A stretch of 64,000 nucleotides of DNA from Tumebacillus lacus (GCF_026410385.1 NZ_JAPMLT010000002.1:496001-560000), one strand, 5' to 3'; shown: positions 43,418 to 52,503, numbered from the stretch's first letter. Notes: generated from the letters alone by a model not told the origin. Numbers and translations: made by a program.

Positions 43418-44347
43418 TTGAAAGCCCAATCGAAGTCTCGCACCCCGCAACCGAGCGCTTACTCTGCCCTGGCGACGACATTCGGTGTGCTCTACACCCC
43501 GATCCTGCTGCTGGCGATGTTCGGCGCGTTTATCGGCGGATTGATCTACACCTTCGATATGTTTGACATGATGGACGACGAAGCGCGGCACGGAATGAAC
43601 TTCCTCGCCGTCTTTTTGATCGGCGTGCCGCTCTGGCTGTCATACTCCGTCCATGCCTTCTCTTGGCTGTACTCCAAGCTCAAGCTGTGGAACTGGATGT
43701 TTTTCCTCTATTACTTTCTGTTCGCAGGTGCGTGCGGCAGCGCGATCATGGGCGCGTGGGCGGACCACCTGCCGTTTGGCAAATGGCTGGCGATCCTGCT
43801 GTCACTCCTCGCCTTCGCCGTGATCGGCTTCTTTTGCTTTGCCCTCGGCACGGAGAGCCGACGGGTCAGCGGTCACTCCCTCGGCGTGATCGCCCTGCTC
43901 TCGTTCGGCCTGTTCTTTTTGTTCAATGCAGACGGCCTCGACGAGGACGAAGCGGCCAAGGTCGTCGGCTCGCTCGTCACCGCCGACGTCACCTCGGGGG
44001 AACACCTGCTGGAACGCTCGCAAAAAGCGGTCCCGCAGCCGGTCGACTACCGGGTGCCCGCTCTGGAAAAAGACAAGACCCGCCTGCTCGTCTGGGACTA
44101 CAACTTCGACGACAGCGACGAAGTGCGCGTCTACGTCAACGGACAGATGCTGGTCGACTCGATGGCGATCGGCGAAGTCCCGGCCGTCATCGACGTGCCG
44201 GTGCCGAGCACCGTCGTGATCGAAGGCGTGCGCGATGACTACGACGGGAGCATCGACTACGCCGTCAAGTTCCCGGAGACCGAGTACACCGCCTTCAACG
44301 TCACCTATCCGGGCGTGACCAACACCTACGTCATGGAAGCGAAATAA
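43418..44347 (+). CDS. Membrane protein with C-terminal extracytoplasmic domain
   Basis: 309 residues from TTG 43418, which has AAAGGAGG about 9 bases upstream. Five hydrophobic helices fill about 20-170. The rest (about 195-309) is a hydrophilic beta-rich domain (LVWDYNFDDSDEVRVYVNGQ, VPVPSTVVIEGVRDDYDGSI) like an Ig or jelly-roll fold, probably outside. No family recognised. Single gene ended by a strong terminator. Confidence 0.7.
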   Translation: MKAQSKSRTPQPSAYSALATTFGVLYTPILLLAMFGAFIGGLIYTFDMFDMMDDEARHGMNFLAVFLIGVPLWLSYSVHAFSWLYSKLKLWNWMFFLYYFLFAGACGSAIMGAWADHLPFGKWLAILLSLLAFAVIGFFCFALGTESRRVSGHSLGVIALLSFGLFFLFNADGLDEDEAAKVVGSLVTADVTSGEHLLERSQKAVPQPVDYRVPALEKDKTRLLVWDYNFDDSDEVRVYVNGQMLVDSMAIGEVPAVIDVPVPSTVVIEGVRDDYDGSIDYAVKFPETEYTAFNVTYPGVTNTYVMEAK

Positions 44348-44349
44348 CA

Positions 44350-44392
44350 AAAGGGACGAAGTTCTCCACCCGGAACTTCGTCCCTTTTTCCT
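44350..44392. terminator. Bidirectional terminator
   Basis: AAAAGGGACGAAGTTC pairs with GAACTTCGTCCCTTTTT. It serves the converging 43418 and 44406 genes. Confidence 0.93.
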
Positions 44393-44405
44393 ATCCCCGC
44401 TCCGC

Positions 44406-44813
44406 CTAACTCAACAGATACGCCGCATACCCGATCAAAATCCCCAGCACCAACCCGCCGAGCACCTCGATCCGCGTATGCCCTTGACTCTCGCGCAACA
44501 AAGCCATGCCTGTATCCGGATTTTGCTGATTGATCCGCTTGGCATGCTCGCCGATGGCACGGCGGATGCCGGTCGCGTCGATGATCGTGATCATCAGAAA
44601 GGCGACGCCGAGCGAGAACATCGGCGTGTTTACGCCTTCCATCCACCCGATGTACGCCACCGGCGATGTCACCGTCGTCGTGTGCGTCGAGGGAAATCCG
44701 CCGTTGCCCGCACGCTTTTTCCCTTCCTCGCGGCCGAAGCGGATCGTGTTGATCAAAAACTTGGTCACACCGGAGACAAACCAGCCGACCAGCGGCAGGA
44801 TCGCATACCACAT
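44406..44813 (-). CDS. Divergent PAP2 family protein (YuiD-like)
   Basis: 135 residues, about four helices. Family motifs GGFPSTHT (histidine and serine of the phosphatase-like centre) and GHTRIEVLGG at the C-terminus. Relatives are membrane phosphatase-like proteins of undetermined substrate. Last gene of a minus-strand set with UbiA-, SMR- and GT-C-type genes (gaps 12-35 bases). In that setting it may dephosphorylate a polyprenyl-phospho-pentose phosphate (inference). Confidence 0.87.
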   Translation of the reverse strand: MWYAILPLVGWFVSGVTKFLINTIRFGREEGKKRAGNGGFPSTHTTTVTSPVAYIGWMEGVNTPMFSLGVAFLMITIIDATGIRRAIGEHAKRINQQNPDTGMALLRESQGHTRIEVLGGLVLGILIGYAAYLLS

Positions 44814-44825
44814 CCACGCTCTCTC

Positions 44826-46175
44826 CTATACGTCATATTTGACTGCCAGATCCAGCAGCCACTGCGCCACCGCGTACGTCGCCGGAGCCATCCACACGAG
44901 CGCCTTCCAGTTGCTCCGCATCTGCCACAGCGCAAACGCGCACAAGAGCATCACGAACGGCATTGCCGGAAATTTGTATCGCATCTGCACGTAAAACACC
45001 GACAGCGCGGCAATAAAGTACCCGGCTACAAACGTCGGCAACAACGCCCGCGCGTTCCGCCGCACGACGGCTTGCACAAACGCCGCCACCACCGCGACCA
45101 GAGCCAACGCCGTCGCATAGCGCTGGAACCACTCGCTGAACGCCGCTTCCTGTTTATCGTCTTCCAGCAACTCGATGTTTTCAAATTTGTAGAGGTCGTC
45201 CACCCAGTCTTTTTGAGCGGCCAGATACATTTGGAACCGGTCCCACGTCAACTCGGCAAATCTCTCTGGATGGGCGACGATCCATTTCTTCGCCTCGTCC
45301 TTCATGATCTGATCCCGCACTGCATCGGTCTTTCCCTCTCGAAACGCCCGCTTGAAACCCTTCGTGCTGAACAGCGTGTCGCGGTAAAATCCGTCCGCAT
45401 ACTCGTTGTTGCCGATCAACAGGTTCAGCCCGGAGATCGTATCGACCAGCACGAACGACTTCTGCTCGACGTAGTTGCGGATCGTCCACGGCGCGATGAC
45501 CACCGCCATCGCCGCGAACAGCAGCACAAAGCGAATCCACGCTTCCTTGCCGTATTTCCACGGCCAGACTTTCTTCTCCAGCAACAGCCAGACGACGAGA
45601 ATCGGCGGTACGACCAGCGCGATGGAGCGGGTCAACGTCGACAGGCCAAACAGCACCCCGGATGCCGCATACCACCAGCCGCTCTCCGTTTGCACCCCGC
45701 GCAGAAAGACCGCGACGGCAAAGAGAAAAAGAAAATTGAACAACGTTTCGGACAGCAGCACGCCAGAGTAGCCGATAAACGGCACATACAACGCCGACAG
45801 CACCAACGCCGTCACCCCGACCCGGCGGTTCCACAACTGCTGGCCGATCCAATAGATCGCATACAGCGATGCCACCGAGAGCACCGACTGGATCGCGTAG
45901 ACCAGTCGGTATTTGTGATCGATCAGCCCGTAGATCGCCGCCAGAAACACCACATAGCCCGGCGGGCGATAGGTCGACCCGTGCAGCTCGCCCGTCTGGA
46001 ACGTGCCCTCGTTGACGAGCCGCAACGCCCGCTGGTCATAGTCCTCCATATCGGAGACCGGCTTGACCTCGATGTCGACGATGTAGTCATAGCGGAGCCA
46101 CAGCGAAAACACCAAGACCGCTGCGATCAGCAACCAGTGGCCGTATCTCTGCATCCATTCCCGGAATTGTTTCAA
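44826..46175 (-). CDS. GT-C fold glycosyltransferase (GT39/ArnT-like)
   Basis: 449 residues, about ten helices, predicted to use polyprenyl-phosphate sugars on the outer membrane face. The first outer loop carries the acidic pair in DMEDYDQRAL, followed by GELHGSTYRPPGYVVFLAAI, the usual GT-C arrangement. TTG start at 46175 with GGAGG upstream. Cotranscribed with the flippase-like and UbiA genes. Acceptor unknown. Confidence 0.85.
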   Translation of the reverse strand: MKQFREWMQRYGHWLLIAAVLVFSLWLRYDYIVDIEVKPVSDMEDYDQRALRLVNEGTFQTGELHGSTYRPPGYVVFLAAIYGLIDHKYRLVYAIQSVLSVASLYAIYWIGQQLWNRRVGVTALVLSALYVPFIGYSGVLLSETLFNFLFLFAVAVFLRGVQTESGWWYAASGVLFGLSTLTRSIALVVPPILVVWLLLEKKVWPWKYGKEAWIRFVLLFAAMAVVIAPWTIRNYVEQKSFVLVDTISGLNLLIGNNEYADGFYRDTLFSTKGFKRAFREGKTDAVRDQIMKDEAKKWIVAHPERFAELTWDRFQMYLAAQKDWVDDLYKFENIELLEDDKQEAAFSEWFQRYATALALVAVVAAFVQAVVRRNARALLPTFVAGYFIAALSVFYVQMRYKFPAMPFVMLLCAFALWQMRSNWKALVWMAPATYAVAQWLLDLAVKYDV

Positions 46176-46191
46176 CGAGCACCCCTCCCCG

Positions 46192-46551
46192 CTACGATTT
46201 GGCGATCATCAACACCCCGGCGATGATCGTGATCAGACCGGCGATGCGCAGCGCGCCGACCGACTCGCCAAACAGAAAATACGACACGGTCACGACCAGC
46301 ACATAGCTGAGGGCGACCATCGGATAGGCGAACGACAACTCCACCTTGGAGATCGCAAAGATCCAGATCACCGCCGACAGCGCATAAAAAGACAAACCTG
46401 CCAAGATTGGAAGGTTTGTGAAATACTTCAGCAAAAGGGTCGCGACCCCGTCGCCTTCCGCTGCGCCGACGCGGTTCGTGCCAAATTTCATCAACAGTTG
46501 GCCGACCGCGCCAAACAGGATCGAGACCAGGATGAGCATGATTTCTTTCAT
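46192..46551 (-). CDS. SMR/EamA-type small transporter (lipid-sugar flippase candidate)
   Basis: 119 residues with four helices, like the SMR superfamily and ArnE/F or Rv3789-type proteins that flip polyprenyl-phosphate sugars. It has GAVGQLLMKFGTN in helix 1 and AYPMVALSYVLVVTVSY in helix 3. GAGGTG precedes the ATG. Its position between prenyltransferase and GT-C genes supports a flippase role over drug efflux. Confidence 0.8.
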   Translation of the reverse strand: MKEIMLILVSILFGAVGQLLMKFGTNRVGAAEGDGVATLLLKYFTNLPILAGLSFYALSAVIWIFAISKVELSFAYPMVALSYVLVVTVSYFLFGESVGALRIAGLITIIAGVLMIAKS

Positions 46552-46586
46552 CGGAGCATCACCTCTTTTTTCTTCGAGGACCTTTC

Positions 46587-47450
46587 TTACGGCAAATAAA
46601 TCAGCAGGAACGCAGTCAACGCCCAGAGCACGCAGGCGGCGAGGAACGGTTTGTCCCCGAGCAAGATGTTGGCCGGTTCACCGCCTCGCTCCCGCTTGTA
46701 GACGAGGAACAGGTAGCGGAAGATCGCGTAGATGACAAACGGGATCGTGTACATCATCTGCGTGCCGGCCTGCGTATTGAACGTATACAGTGCATAGGCC
46801 ATGATCGTGGCGGCCGAGACCACCGAGATCAGCTGGTCGATCAGTTTGTCATCGCTGTACTCATCGAGGATCTTGCGGTGCGACTTGGCACCGGAAGCGA
46901 GCAGGAGCAGCTCGGCGCGGCGTTTGGAGAGGCCGAGGAACAGCGCGAGCAGCAGCGTGCAGAGCAGGAGCCACTCGGACGGATCGACCGGCAGCGCGTA
47001 GGAACCGGCCGTGACGCGAAAGACAAAGCCGAGCGCGATGACAAAGACATCGACGAGCACGACATGTTTGAGCCAGAACGAATAGAGGATGTTCATCACA
47101 AAATAGGCGAGCAGAACGGCCGTCACTTGCCAGCCGATGGATAAGGCGAGCAGCAGCGCGCCTGCCAGCAGCAACACCCCGTAGACGATGGCCCCGGGGA
47201 TCTTGATCGTGCCGGCAGCCAGCGGGCGATGTTTCTTCTTGGGATGCTGACGGTCCTTCTCCACATCCACGATGTCGTTCAACACATAGACCGCACTGGA
47301 GATCAAACAAAACGCCACAAAGGTAAGCAACGCGTGGAGCACCTTGTCCGCCTCGAACATCTGCCGCGAAAAAAACAGCGCCCCAAACACGAACAGGTTT
47401 TTCGTCCACTGCTTCGGCCGCGATAACTTCACATACGGTACGATAGACAT
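46587..47450 (-). CDS. UbiA family prenyltransferase (decaprenyl-phosphate phosphoribosyltransferase type)
   Basis: 287 residues, about nine helices. The aspartate motifs are NDIVDVEKDRQHP (followed by KKKHRPLAAG) and, later, DEYSDDKLIDQL. The NDxxDxxxDRxHPxKxxRPxAxG form is that of phosphoribosyl-transferring members (Rv3806c type) rather than quinone enzymes. It would join PRPP-derived ribose phosphate to polyprenyl phosphate. The start is ATG 47450, with AAGGAGAG upstream. First gene of the four-gene set. Confidence 0.85.
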   Translation of the reverse strand: MSIVPYVKLSRPKQWTKNLFVFGALFFSRQMFEADKVLHALLTFVAFCLISSAVYVLNDIVDVEKDRQHPKKKHRPLAAGTIKIPGAIVYGVLLLAGALLLALSIGWQVTAVLLAYFVMNILYSFWLKHVVLVDVFVIALGFVFRVTAGSYALPVDPSEWLLLCTLLLALFLGLSKRRAELLLLASGAKSHRKILDEYSDDKLIDQLISVVSAATIMAYALYTFNTQAGTQMMYTIPFVIYAIFRYLFLVYKRERGGEPANILLGDKPFLAACVLWALTAFLLIYLP

Positions 47451-47565
47451 GGAACTCTCCTTACATGTTTTGATGGTTGTTCTTGCAAAGATACTCCACA
47501 CAAAACTGGGTGTTAACTCCATTATTGCGTGATTTTTACAACGCTATTCGATCATGCTCGGGCAC

Positions 47566-47964
47566 TTACAAAATGATCCGGGCCGGGGTCTTCTCCTCCC
47601 AGACTCGTTCGATGTCATCGGTGGGGATCATTTTGTTGTAAACACCGGGCTCCTGAAGGACATATCCCAATTTCTCTGCCAAAAGCCCTTCCGACGTCCG
47701 AGAAAGATAATACCCCTCTGCCAGGCGGAACAGTTCGACTTTCTCCTCCCTGTATAACCCGAACGTTTGAATCGTATAGAGTTCTTCCAATTCTGTTCCT
47801 GTGACTCGTTTCACATAGATCCCTGCTTCATTCGATACAAATCCAAAATCGGCAGCCGCCACCTCTTCGGTAGTCAAAATGTACTGTTTTTTCGGGAAAG
47901 AATAGCCTGCTTGATATTCTTCGCCCCGATAGCGGGCGTACTGCCCTGATCTGATGTCTCGCAT
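47566..47964 (-). CDS. Likely immunity protein for the adjacent toxin
   Basis: 132 residues, soluble, mixed alpha/beta (GQYARYRGEEYQAGYSF, QYILTTEEVAAADFGFV). No family recognised. It starts 11 bases after the toxin stop with AGGGAGG, and its base composition is clearly lower in GC than the flanking genes, as is common for toxin-immunity pairs. The immunity role is inferred from position. Confidence 0.6.
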   Translation of the reverse strand: MRDIRSGQYARYRGEEYQAGYSFPKKQYILTTEEVAAADFGFVSNEAGIYVKRVTGTELEELYTIQTFGLYREEKVELFRLAEGYYLSRTSEGLLAEKLGYVLQEPGVYNKMIPTDDIERVWEEKTPARIIL

Positions 47965-47975
47965 AATGATCCTCC

Positions 47976-49742
47976 CTATTCATCCGCATGGTTTACTTCG
48001 ATGAACTTCTTTAGATCCTCAGCATAAACAGCCCGCAATTTCTCCGTTCCGTCAAAGGACAGTTCATAGATGCTGTCACCGTCAGATAAACGAATGAAAC
48101 CGCGTGATTTATATTCTGGAACGATGTGAGCCTCGCTCTTTGTAAATCCATTTCCTGTGAAGGGCGGGGCATCCGTATAAAACTTTGCATCGTCCTCACT
48201 AAGTACACGGCCGTGCATTTTTTCAGCCGCTCCCTGATCGGCCCCGCCAAATGGAATACGGACTTTCTCTGGCTCGGTCATGGAAAACCGCATGAGGTAA
48301 ATGGGTTCGTCGGTAAACTCTCCGTTTGGTTTTAAAAACGGATTCGTTTCAGGTGTCCCATAATCCAAACGTAGCCCTTCCAGCACCGTGTGTGACTTAT
48401 CTAGCCTTTTCGTGTCGTGAGCATTTGTTAGAAAGCCACCCACCGATTGATAATCACCTGACAAATATTTCGCAAAGTCCCTCGTGTAAATGACTTTCTG
48501 CATGAGTGTGCCCTCTACCGGGGCCGGCACATCCATTCGAATCGCCTTGATCAACGCTGCTTCAGATGCACTCAACTCAGCTGTTGAAGTCTGTTTCAAC
48601 GCAAAGAACTCATCCCTCGTGATTCCGTTACGAGTCAGGCTTACGTCAAGGATCTCCTCAAACGAATCCCCCTCAATCAAGTGTCTAGCGTAGAGGTCCT
48701 CGTACGCCCTCCCATGAGCATCCCGGTAGGTCCTGACGGCTCTGTTCACATCCGCCACGCTGTCAACAACCTCAGCCCCCGTCTTTGCCGCCCGTACCGT
48801 GCCCCCCGTGAAGAACGTCTCAGCGGCGACACCCAGTGCGTAGCCGCCCCATTTGGCGCGGGAGTAGCCGGTGCCGTTGATGATGTCACGATCCCACGAT
48901 TCTTTGATCGTCAGACTGATCACTTTGATTTGGCCGGGGATGTTGCGAAATCCGTCTTTATACTTTTGCAAGGTCTCGTCCGGATGCGTCATATCGTGGA
49001 AGATCTCGCTGACCTTTTTCTTGATGACGTCCGGATGGCGGAGTGCTTGGTCAAGTTGATAAGCGGGGGAGACCCAAAGCAGCGCCTCCAGTTCGTCCAC
49101 GATAAAACTGCCGATCCCTTCAAACAAACCGGCGAGCACACCGGCCGGACTGTTTTTGAATGTCTCCGATGCCCACAGCCTTTTGAAATAGTCCCCTGCT
49201 TTGTCGAGCAGCGAACCGCCCACCGTGCCGACCTGCCCACCGTTGGCGAAAAACACCCGGTTCGCCATCGCCGACACTTCGTCGAACGCTGCGCTCGCGG
49301 CTTGGTTGGCTCTGATTTCCACCATCTCCGCTTCCTGCAACAGCGCGTGCAAACGTTGACGGCGATGCACGATCCGTTCGTCAATCGAAGCCCGCTGAAT
49401 CTCATCAGCACCCCAATAACTGCGGTGCAGCGAGGCGATCTCTTCTTCGAGTTGATCCGCCTGACGATACAACTGATTCACATAGTCCAGTTGAGAAGCG
49501 AGAGACTGCAAGGCCATCCCCGCCCGCTGAAATGCGCTGCCCGCCGTCCCCGCGTCTAACCGCAGATGCTCCGCTACGGTGCGAAACGCATCGGCACCTT
49601 CCCCATCCCAGCCGTCTGTACCATCGGTGAGCGTGTTGGCGATTCGCTCGATCTGCCGAGCATGCTCAAACATTTCATTCCCTCGAAACGCAAATGTCTG
49701 TGCACCTCTCCGTATTTCTGCCGGATCGGCCAGTTGCCTCAT
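47976..49742 (-). CDS. T7SS-type polymorphic toxin
   Basis: 588 residues. The N-terminus (about 1-150) is a WXG-like helical secretion domain (GWDGEGADAFRTVAEHL, then long coiled-coil helices with QLEEEIASLHRSYWG). A central region (about 160-330) has hydrophobic Gly/Ala-rich segments like pre-toxin linkers (GGYALGVAAETFFTGGTVRA). The C-terminal part (about 340-588) is a toxin-like domain with no recognised family. Its 3' half is less GC-rich than the 5' half, suggesting exchange of the toxin module. Immunity gene follows directly. AGGAGGGG precedes the ATG. Confidence 0.82.
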   Translation of the reverse strand: MRQLADPAEIRRGAQTFAFRGNEMFEHARQIERIANTLTDGTDGWDGEGADAFRTVAEHLRLDAGTAGSAFQRAGMALQSLASQLDYVNQLYRQADQLEEEIASLHRSYWGADEIQRASIDERIVHRRQRLHALLQEAEMVEIRANQAASAAFDEVSAMANRVFFANGGQVGTVGGSLLDKAGDYFKRLWASETFKNSPAGVLAGLFEGIGSFIVDELEALLWVSPAYQLDQALRHPDVIKKKVSEIFHDMTHPDETLQKYKDGFRNIPGQIKVISLTIKESWDRDIINGTGYSRAKWGGYALGVAAETFFTGGTVRAAKTGAEVVDSVADVNRAVRTYRDAHGRAYEDLYARHLIEGDSFEEILDVSLTRNGITRDEFFALKQTSTAELSASEAALIKAIRMDVPAPVEGTLMQKVIYTRDFAKYLSGDYQSVGGFLTNAHDTKRLDKSHTVLEGLRLDYGTPETNPFLKPNGEFTDEPIYLMRFSMTEPEKVRIPFGGADQGAAEKMHGRVLSEDDAKFYTDAPPFTGNGFTKSEAHIVPEYKSRGFIRLSDGDSIYELSFDGTEKLRAVYAEDLKKFIEVNHADE

Positions 49743-49761
49743 CTGTCTTCCCCTCCTGCCC

Positions 49762-50283
49762 TCATCCTCTCAGCAGCGACTCCACTCGCACCCGGACCCG
49801 AATCGGCAATTCTCGCTCCAACGCGTGCCGGAGCAGGTCCGGGCGGGCGATGCCATGCTTTGCAAAATGTGCCTCCATCGCCGCGAGCTTTTCTTCTTTG
49901 CCCGCCATCAGCTGATACAGCACATACCAATCCTCCAGCGCACACAGCGGCACCGGCTCTCGTCCGCTGACCGAGTCCTGACCAAACGGGTACTCGTACA
50001 CGCCGCTCTCATGGGCGATGCGAAATCCGCCGATCAAGTCGATGCTCGTCCCGTCCGCCTCGTGGACGTAGAAATGCCGCGTCCGGTACGGCTCTTTGGC
50101 CTGTCCCCGCTCTCCGGTGCCGATGCCGAGCAACGCTTCGTGTGCCCGCACGGCATCTTCTTCCCGCACGATCAAGTCCACATCGTTCGCCCGCTCCACC
50201 AGCCCGTGGATCTTCAACAGCATCGAACCGCCCACCGCATAGACCACACCGGCCCCATTCAACACGTCCGCAATACGCTTCAT
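49762..50283 (-). CDS. Nucleotidyltransferase-fold protein
   Basis: 173 residues. GGSMLLKIHG, then RANDVDLIV (GS...DxD, the two metal-binding aspartates) and a later strand TSIDLIGGF giving the third acidic residue; this is the minimal nucleotidyltransferase pattern shared by MNT and AbiEii-like proteins. No HEPN or AbiEi-type partner is adjacent, so antitoxin use is unproven. AAAGGGCGG precedes the ATG. It lies between the toxin gene and a lipoprotein operon. Confidence 0.75.
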   Translation of the reverse strand: MKRIADVLNGAGVVYAVGGSMLLKIHGLVERANDVDLIVREEDAVRAHEALLGIGTGERGQAKEPYRTRHFYVHEADGTSIDLIGGFRIAHESGVYEYPFGQDSVSGREPVPLCALEDWYVLYQLMAGKEEKLAAMEAHFAKHGIARPDLLRHALERELPIRVRVRVESLLRG

Positions 50284-50321
50284 CCTGACACCGCCCTTTC
50301 CCTAGTTCTACCAGTATACAC

Positions 50322-50360
50322 AAAAAAAACCTCCCACGGTCGCGGAAAGGTTTTTTTTGG
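50322..50360 (-). terminator. Terminator of the phosphoesterase operon
   Basis: AAAACCT pairs with AGGTTTT with GC pairs inside, and eight-base T runs on both strands. It follows the last gene of the operon directly. Confidence 0.8.
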
Positions 50361-50702
50361 TTACCATTTGTATCGCCCTGGAACCCCGTCCCGCGCATCG
50401 GGCACGCGGATCTCCACACTGCGCAGACTCGCGTCCGAGTCGAGCACGCGATGGCCGTACTCCGTGATAAAGGCGGAAAACGGAAGCGCAGACGCGCCGC
50501 GGGGCAGGAGTTCCGCCCGGTAGACATACTCGCCGTTGATCACCACTTCCGCATCCTGCCAAACAAACGCGTCGCCGTTTTTCACGATCAGCCGTTGCCC
50601 GTCTGTCGCGATGTCGGCGATCAACTCGACCTGTCCGTCCGGCACACGCCCGCACCCCGTGATCATCACAGTTGCCAGCAACAGCAGACTCCACACTCTC
50701 AT
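50361..50702 (-). CDS. Small lipoprotein
   Basis: 113 residues from ATG 50702 (GGGGAG 8-10 bases upstream). Signal peptide with lipobox ITGC near residue 17, then a beta-rich domain (QRLIVKNGDAFVWQDAEVVI, NGEYVYRAELL). No family recognised. Last gene of a five-gene operon with a phosphoesterase, two membrane proteins and a pseudo-phosphoesterase. Confidence 0.75.
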   Translation of the reverse strand: MRVWSLLLLATVMITGCGRVPDGQVELIADIATDGQRLIVKNGDAFVWQDAEVVINGEYVYRAELLPRGASALPFSAFITEYGHRVLDSDASLRSVEIRVPDARDGVPGRYKW

Positions 50703-50715
50703 CCTGTTCGCTCCC

Positions 50716-52104
50716 CTACTTCTTCTCATAGGACAGGCTCAGATCAAACGACAGATTGGGCGCTTTCGGATGGCTGCGGTGCACCTCGACAGCCAAGGTG
50801 TTGGTTCCCTTGACCAGCTTGCCGATGTGATCGCGGATCGAAGACCGCTGGTACAAAACCAGATCATTGGTCTCCGCCAGCGAATAGGCGTCGATCCATC
50901 CTGTGCGGATGCCGTCGCGGGCGATCTCCTCGCCGTTCAGATAGGCCGCATACCCATCTTCAAACGCGACATGCAACACCAGATCCCGGATCACCGCCGG
51001 ATCGTCCGCCAACTCAAAGGTCGTCCGAAAATAATACGCCGCCTCGCCCGTCCTCCCCTCCAAATCCGTCCGAATCCACGACGTCCCGAGATCATCGTTA
51101 CGGTAGCCAAACGGGGCCCGCCCGACCCGCCACGTCCCGTCCTCATACAGCGGGTGCCGCCAATCGTCCGGCGGCAGAGCGAACGGCTGGAGAATCGGAT
51201 GCTCACCGGTTAGATCATACCCCTCCGGCACGGCCGCCTTGATCTCCGGCATCGCAAGATGATACCGCCAAAGCGACTGGATGCCCACCGCGACCGTCTC
51301 CGCCGCCTGCCCCTGCCCTTGCGGCACCGCCAAAGTCAGTTGATCCAGCGTCGCCCCCGTGCGGTCCTTCGCCTGCACCTCAAGCGTCGACGCATCTCCC
51401 TCCAACTCCAGCAGAAACGGCCGGGAGATCTGCTCGGTCGGCCGCCATCGCCCGTACCGTCCGCGTGCCGCGCCCTCATAGCTCGCCGCTGTCTGCGCGA
51501 GGAACGGCTCGTAGGCGTACACCTCGCGGGCTGTCAGCACAAGACTCGCTTGCGCCTCTTCCACAGCCTGCCAAAACAGATCCGACGACGGCACTTCGTC
51601 GACCAGCACCACCGTATGCGGCTGCCGGTTTTCCGCCGCCGCCCGCTTCAACCAATCGAGTTGCGCCGGATCGCCCGCCTCCATCCTCGCCCCGTCTAAA
51701 AAGAACAAACGCGCCTTGCCGTACTCGACCGGATACACCGTCTTGCCGTAGCCTGCCAGCGCATCGCTCGGCAGATACGGATAGGACGCCGCAAACTCCT
51801 CCTGCGAGCTCGCTCCGTCGTAGATCGGATAAAACGAAGACAAGGGGGCCTGACCCCCTTTTTGAAACAACCGGTCTGGTCCCGCGCAAAAATCGGCTCC
51901 CGGCACGTCCGACATCCAAGCACGGATCTCCAGTTTCTCCGCTTGCTCCGGGAACAGGCAAAAAGCAAACCGGCTCTCATCCCTTGCCGCCGCTTGATAG
52001 GTCTGCATCGGGACCTCACTCCACAGCAGAGACGAGGCAAGAAAAAGAAACACGAGCAACACCGCAGCCAGCATTTTGTACCGCTTGAAAAAAATCACCT
52101 TCAC
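50716..52104 (-). CDS. Degenerate metallophosphoesterase paralogue with C-terminal jelly-roll domain
   Basis: 462 residues. N-terminal membrane helix (about 10-30). Residues about 45-220 follow the layout of the phosphoesterase at 53069: YPYLPSDALAGYGKTVYPVE matches YSYLPSNQLSGYQRTAYYF-type text there, and YGKARLFFLDGA matches FGNARFVTVNSD. But every metal-ligand motif is lost: no GDS, GD, GNHE, WH or GHEH remain (for example LTAREVYAYE stands where VGHEHNYNRR should be). Residues about 310-460 form the sugar-binding-like jelly-roll often fused to secreted phosphoesterases (YYFRTTFELADDP, GYAAYLNGEEIAR). Probably a non-catalytic binding or scaffold subunit. Confidence 0.75.
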   Translation of the reverse strand: MKVIFFKRYKMLAAVLLVFLFLASSLLWSEVPMQTYQAAARDESRFAFCLFPEQAEKLEIRAWMSDVPGADFCAGPDRLFQKGGQAPLSSFYPIYDGASSQEEFAASYPYLPSDALAGYGKTVYPVEYGKARLFFLDGARMEAGDPAQLDWLKRAAAENRQPHTVVLVDEVPSSDLFWQAVEEAQASLVLTAREVYAYEPFLAQTAASYEGAARGRYGRWRPTEQISRPFLLELEGDASTLEVQAKDRTGATLDQLTLAVPQGQGQAAETVAVGIQSLWRYHLAMPEIKAAVPEGYDLTGEHPILQPFALPPDDWRHPLYEDGTWRVGRAPFGYRNDDLGTSWIRTDLEGRTGEAAYYFRTTFELADDPAVIRDLVLHVAFEDGYAAYLNGEEIARDGIRTGWIDAYSLAETNDLVLYQRSSIRDHIGKLVKGTNTLAVEVHRSHPKAPNLSFDLSLSYEKK

Positions 52105-52116
52105 GACTCCTCTCCG

Positions 52117-52488
52117 TCAGCCGATGGACGGCACGTTCCACCCGAAGATGGCGTGATACAGCGGCGGCCACAGCAAGACGAGCATCGCGACCACGCCAGC
52201 CAGACAGCCGTACGTCCACACCCGCAGATTCAGCTCCCGGCCGCGGAGCAACACGTGCCACATCACCCACGACACCAGCCAGCCGACCAGTCCCGCCGTC
52301 TCTTTGCCCGCATACGGTCCGATGCCGTACCAGGCCGGCATCCACGAGCCGAGCTTGAGCAGACGGCCGTTCGCCGTCAGCGGATCCGCGACGCTCCACC
52401 AGTGGGCGGCCGTCAGCAGCGCGAGGCCGGTCAGCACGGCGAGCAGCGCCGCGACCGCCTCCCCGTTTTTTCGTTTATATGCAGACAT
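52117..52488 (-). CDS. Membrane protein of the phosphoesterase operon (small)
   Basis: 123 residues, about three helices (14-32, 66-83, 94-114) with a glycine/proline-rich outer loop (NGRLLKLGSWMPAWYGIGPY). The start was set at ATG 52488; a GTG three codons earlier is too near AGGAGG. No family recognised. It lies 12 bases upstream of the pseudo-phosphoesterase gene. Confidence 0.7.
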   Translation of the reverse strand: MSAYKRKNGEAVAALLAVLTGLALLTAAHWWSVADPLTANGRLLKLGSWMPAWYGIGPYAGKETAGLVGWLVSWVMWHVLLRGRELNLRVWTYGCLAGVVAMLVLLWPPLYHAIFGWNVPSIG

Positions 52489-52503
52489 GAGCCACACGTC
52501 CTC

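Noticed and set aside
49762-50283. AbiE-type toxin-antitoxin system
   Set aside because: The nucleotidyltransferase fold is visible, but there is no AbiEi-like or HEPN partner next to it, so only the fold is reported.
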